Assembly (NCBI GenBank): GCA_031431125.1
Contig: JANPCX010000087.1
Coordinates: 1-64,000 of the forward strand
Length of the DNA: 64,000 nt
Source of the DNA: JANPCX01 sp031431125
GTDB taxonomy: Bacteria > Pseudomonadota > Gammaproteobacteria > Burkholderiales > Burkholderiaceae_C
Direction: 5' to 3'
This document shows, in pieces, positions 61,577 through 64,000 of this stretch. Numbering within the stretch: position 1 is the first letter of the stretch; each line of letters opens with the position of its first letter. A program made the translations under genes and the position numbers. The notes beneath the pieces are model-generated. The model saw nothing but the letters and a program-made list of their open reading frames with translations. It did not search any database and had not been told where the DNA came from.

Positions 61577-63454
61577 TTGCGTGAACATTTAGTTACTTTT
61601 GCGTCTGAGTTCCCCTTAATTCGGCTTTTCGTTTGGATCTGTGGCCATAGACTGCGAGCCCATACCCACTTCGCAGTCCTTGTATGCAAAAAAAAACCGA
61701 GTTTCACCGCGCATAAGCGAACAGCTTGGGTGGCATTGCTCGTAGCGGGTTGTTGGCTTGCTGCTGAACCCGCAGTTGCTGCCCCAGATGCCGGTAGCCA
61801 AATCCGGCGTTACCAAGACGAAACCCGCGCTCGGCTGGCACCTCCAGCCGCAGATCGCCGTGACAAAACTGCTGTTCCCCCCGGCCCCGCCAAAGCGGCG
61901 GCTGCGGCCAGTGGGGCGGACATGCATGTGGCCAACTTCGTGGTGCATGGCGTCACGCGCTTCACACAGCAAGCGGTAGAGGCGGTGTTGACGCCTTTTG
62001 CCAGCCGCCGTTTGGACACGGCGGGTTTGCATGCGGCGGCGGATGCGCTGAATAAACTTTATCGCCAGCAGGGCTACTTTGTGGCCAAGGTGTTTGTCAT
62101 GCCGCAAACCGTGGTGGGCGGTGTGGTGCACCTGGAGGTGTTCGAAGGTTTCTTGGAGTCTGGTGGCCTCGAGGTGGTGAACCCTGGCAACCGCATCGAC
62201 AGCCGGGTGGTGCAGGCCATTTTGGAGCGCCACCTCGCCAAGGGTGAACCCATTCACCGTGAGGCGTTTGAACGCGCTTTGTTGTTGATTGAGGATTTGC
62301 CGGGGGTGCACACCTCGTCGGTGCTTTACCCCGGAGAACAAGTCGGCACAGCCAGGCTGCGTTTGACGGTGCAAGACACTCCGGCTTTTGCAGGCAATGT
62401 GGACGTTGACAATTTCGGCAACGAGGCCACAGGACGTGAACGTTTGGGCGCGACGCTGTACCTGAACAGCCCCCTTCGCCAGGGCGAACAATGGGTGGCG
62501 AGGTTGGTCACCTCGGGCGAGCGGTCCAACTATGCCTACCTGAACTATTTACGTCCCGTGTCTTCCAGCGGAACACGCCTGGGTTTGAGTGTGGGCAGCT
62601 TTGTTTACCGCAGTGACGACATCGTGGGCCTGGGTTGGGCCAAAGGCCAAGCGACTGACGCCCACCTCTATCTCACCCACCCTTTCATCCGTTCGCGCCA
62701 CGGCAATTTGTGGGGTCGTGCCGACTTGTCCACCCTGGTTTCGCATGACCGCAACCAGTTGAATGTGAACGCCAAACGCCGCGTGCACGTGGCGGCTTTC
62801 TCCCTGGCAGGGGACGATGACCATGAGCTGCTCGGTTCGGGCTTGACGGAGTTTGAAGCAACGCTGTCGGCTGGCCAGGTGGATGTGGTGGGCAACGACC
62901 TCTACCGCAACCTGGATGCCAGCACGGCCAGGATCGACCGCAGCTTCACCCGCTTCCATGCCCACGCCTCCAGGCTGCAACACCTGGGAAGTGCGTGGTC
63001 GTTCTACGGCAAACTCAGTGGGCAAGCTGCCAGTGCCAACCTGGACAGCTCACAAAAAATCTACCTGGGTGGGGCCACGTCGAACGCCGGTTATCCCTTG
63101 GGTGAGGTCAGCGGCGACCAAGGCGTGGAGGCGCATTTGGCGCTGCGCAAAGAGTTTCTCGCCCCCTGGGGCGGTTCAGCCCAAGCCAGTTTTTTCTATG
63201 AGCAAGGCTGGGTGCAAATCCACAAAAACCCATGGACAGGATGGCAGGGCAGCAATACCCAACTCTCTAACCATGTGACGTTGAAATCGGTGGGCTTGGG
63301 CCTGTCGCAAACCTGGCCAAGTGCTTGGGTGTTGCGTGCACGGGTGGGTTACCAGTTGGGTGACAACCCACTGCGTGACCCGACCACGGGCAAAGCCAGT
63401 GATGGTCGCGGCAGCAAAACCCGCGCTTGGATTCAAGTGGTTCGTTATTTTTAG
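61577..63454 (+). CDS. Two-partner secretion outer-membrane transporter (TpsB, ShlB/FhaC/HecB family)
   Basis: A protein of up to 625 residues. After the signal region there is a POTRA pair (MHVANFVVHGVTRFTQQAVEAVL; LEVFEGFLESGGLEVVNPGN) and a FhaC-type beta-barrel ending VVRYF. Such proteins export a large TpsA exoprotein. The start is unclear: the given frame opens at a TTG (61577), but the only ATG with a good signal peptide after it (61684) is out of frame because of a run of nine A at 61688-61696; with eight A it would read MQKKPSFTAHKRTAWVALLV. A GTG within WVALLV is another in-frame option. Confidence 0.85.
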   Translation: MREHLVTFASEFPLIRLFVWICGHRLRAHTHFAVLVCKKKPSFTAHKRTAWVALLVAGCWLAAEPAVAAPDAGSQIRRYQDETRARLAPPAADRRDKTAVPPGPAKAAAAASGADMHVANFVVHGVTRFTQQAVEAVLTPFASRRLDTAGLHAAADALNKLYRQQGYFVAKVFVMPQTVVGGVVHLEVFEGFLESGGLEVVNPGNRIDSRVVQAILERHLAKGEPIHREAFERALLLIEDLPGVHTSSVLYPGEQVGTARLRLTVQDTPAFAGNVDVDNFGNEATGRERLGATLYLNSPLRQGEQWVARLVTSGERSNYAYLNYLRPVSSSGTRLGLSVGSFVYRSDDIVGLGWAKGQATDAHLYLTHPFIRSRHGNLWGRADLSTLVSHDRNQLNVNAKRRVHVAAFSLAGDDDHELLGSGLTEFEATLSAGQVDVVGNDLYRNLDASTARIDRSFTRFHAHASRLQHLGSAWSFYGKLSGQAASANLDSSQKIYLGGATSNAGYPLGEVSGDQGVEAHLALRKEFLAPWGGSAQASFFYEQGWVQIHKNPWTGWQGSNTQLSNHVTLKSVGLGLSQTWPSAWVLRARVGYQLGDNPLRDPTTGKASDGRGSKTRAWIQVVRYF

Positions 63455-63470
63455 GGAACGGGAGCACGCG

Positions 63471-64000
63471 ATGAAAACTTCCATCAGAACATGGGGCAAT
63501 GCGCTCGTTGTGCTGTTCGCGGTGCATGTATTGCCCGCTGCACACGCTGGGGCCAACTGCGCACAATCGAGCAGTTGGCAGTGCCAACAACAACACGGCA
63601 CCACCGGGACGAGCAGCGCGCGGCAGCCGGTGCCTAGCGTCCCTGTTCAACCTCGACCGCCCGGAACCAACCCCCCGCTGGGATCCATCCCCACTGACCA
63701 CCACAACGTGGTGTTGGTACCGCCACCTATGCAGGTGCCGCCGTCCATGCAGCAGCCGGTGCCCACACCCCGACCCGTGGTTGCACCACCCTTGATCACC
63801 AATGCGGTGCCAACCCCCATGCAGGTGCCGCCGTCCATGCAACAACCGGTGCCCACACCCCGACCCGTGGTTGCGCCACCCCTGATCACCAATGCGGTAC
63901 CGACCCCCATGCAGGTGCCACCGTCCATGCAGCAACCGGTGCCCACACCCCGACCCGTGGTTGCGCCACCCTTGATCACCAATGCGGTACCGACCCCCAT
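63471..64000 (+). CDS. Exported protein with 30-residue tandem repeats, truncated at window edge
   Basis: An ATG at 63471 with GGGAACGGGAG upstream begins a frame with a clear signal peptide (TWGNALVVLFAVHVLPAAHA) and stays open to the window end (176 codons). After about 85 residues of Pro/Ser/Gln-rich sequence come repeats of exactly 90 bases, starting at 63729, 63819, 63909 and 63999, each encoding MQVPPSMQQPVPTPRPVVAP plus ten more residues. It follows the TpsB gene by 16 bases. It may be a cell-surface or wall-spanning proline-rich protein linked to the two-partner system. The continuation is unseen. Confidence 0.75.
   Translation, partial: MKTSIRTWGNALVVLFAVHVLPAAHAGANCAQSSSWQCQQQHGTTGTSSARQPVPSVPVQPRPPGTNPPLGSIPTDHHNVVLVPPPMQVPPSMQQPVPTPRPVVAPPLITNAVPTPMQVPPSMQQPVPTPRPVVAPPLITNAVPTPMQVPPSMQQPVPTPRPVVAPPLITNAVPTP
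63729..64000 (+). repeat. 90-bp coding tandem repeat
   Basis: At least three full 90-base units (63729, 63819, 63909) and the start of a fourth (63999), nearly identical, with only a few third-position changes such as GTGCCA to GTACCG. The units keep the reading frame of the exported protein. The array continues beyond the window. Confidence 0.93.

Noticed and set aside
63647..64000. A minus-strand frame of Gly/Thr-rich repeats at the right edge
   Set aside because: The 90-bp repeats are open in both directions; the plus-strand frame has a signal peptide, a ribosome-binding site and follows TpsB, so it is the real gene.

Overview
This window looks like chromosomal DNA from a Gram-negative betaproteobacterium of the order Burkholderiales, most likely the family Comamonadaceae. 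That reading rests on the high GC content, three trimeric Burkholderiales-type porins, a Coq7-type ubiquinone hydroxylase, a DUF3683 FAD/Fe-S oxidoreductase, a CIRCE-controlled groESL operon and REP-like repeats of the GTCATTCCCGCGAAAGCGGG kind. The family assignment is an inference from gene content, not a database match.

Layout. 1-2.5 kb: the left edge is the end of an insertion sequence that has cut a DUF4276 gene, leaving an intact AAA ATPase partner and an upstream SPFH/SHOCT gene. 2.6-5.8 kb: a UbiH-type monooxygenase, a lipase-like hydrolase and a small membrane protein. 5.8-9.5 kb: a partial type II secretion (T2SS) set, gspGHIJK on the minus strand with divergent gspC. 9.5-13 kb: a divergent CobT relative, ilvA with an attenuator-like leader, and an OsmC protein. 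13-17.8 kb: three porins around coq7. 17.8-20.2 kb: a DUF3047 lipoprotein and AMP nucleosidase, followed by a 595-bp non-coding element with 170-bp inverted arms (20.28-20.87 kb). 20.9-24.6 kb: a hydrolase and a chrB-chrA-rhodanese chromate operon whose promoter is a near-perfect palindrome touching the start codon. 24.6-28.1 kb: RidA, threonine/serine dehydratase and RidA, with a MocR-type regulator upstream. 28.3 kb: an orphan flagellar-rod-like protein.

28.8-39.3 kb is a second T2SS operon, gspE-F-G-H-I-J-K-L-M-(N/C-like)-D. It leads through a small lipoprotein into a strongly built gene for an exported, surface-layer-like protein of unknown family (39.96-41.6 kb), a periplasmic parvulin foldase, a Wzm/Wzt glycan exporter with a C-terminal substrate-recognition domain, and two methyltransferases (to 46.65 kb). 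I regard this as the most interesting stretch: it can be read as one cell-surface assembly locus in which the T2SS, a dedicated foldase and a glycan exporter serve an abundant envelope protein.

46.7-50.6 kb: groEL/groES with CIRCE, a DEDD exonuclease, an HD-domain protein and a TIGR03643-like protein. 50.6-51.4 kb: a 165-bp inverted-repeat element abutting a PEP-CTERM protein. 51.5-56.6 kb: ugpB-A-E-C-Q for glycerol-3-phosphate uptake. 56.8-61.5 kb: a 1316-residue FAD/Fe-S oxidoreductase and a methyltransferase. 61.6 kb to the end: a two-partner-secretion TpsB transporter whose most natural ATG is put out of frame by a nine-A tract, and an exported protein with 90-bp tandem repeats that runs off the right edge. 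I saw no rRNA, tRNA or CRISPR array.
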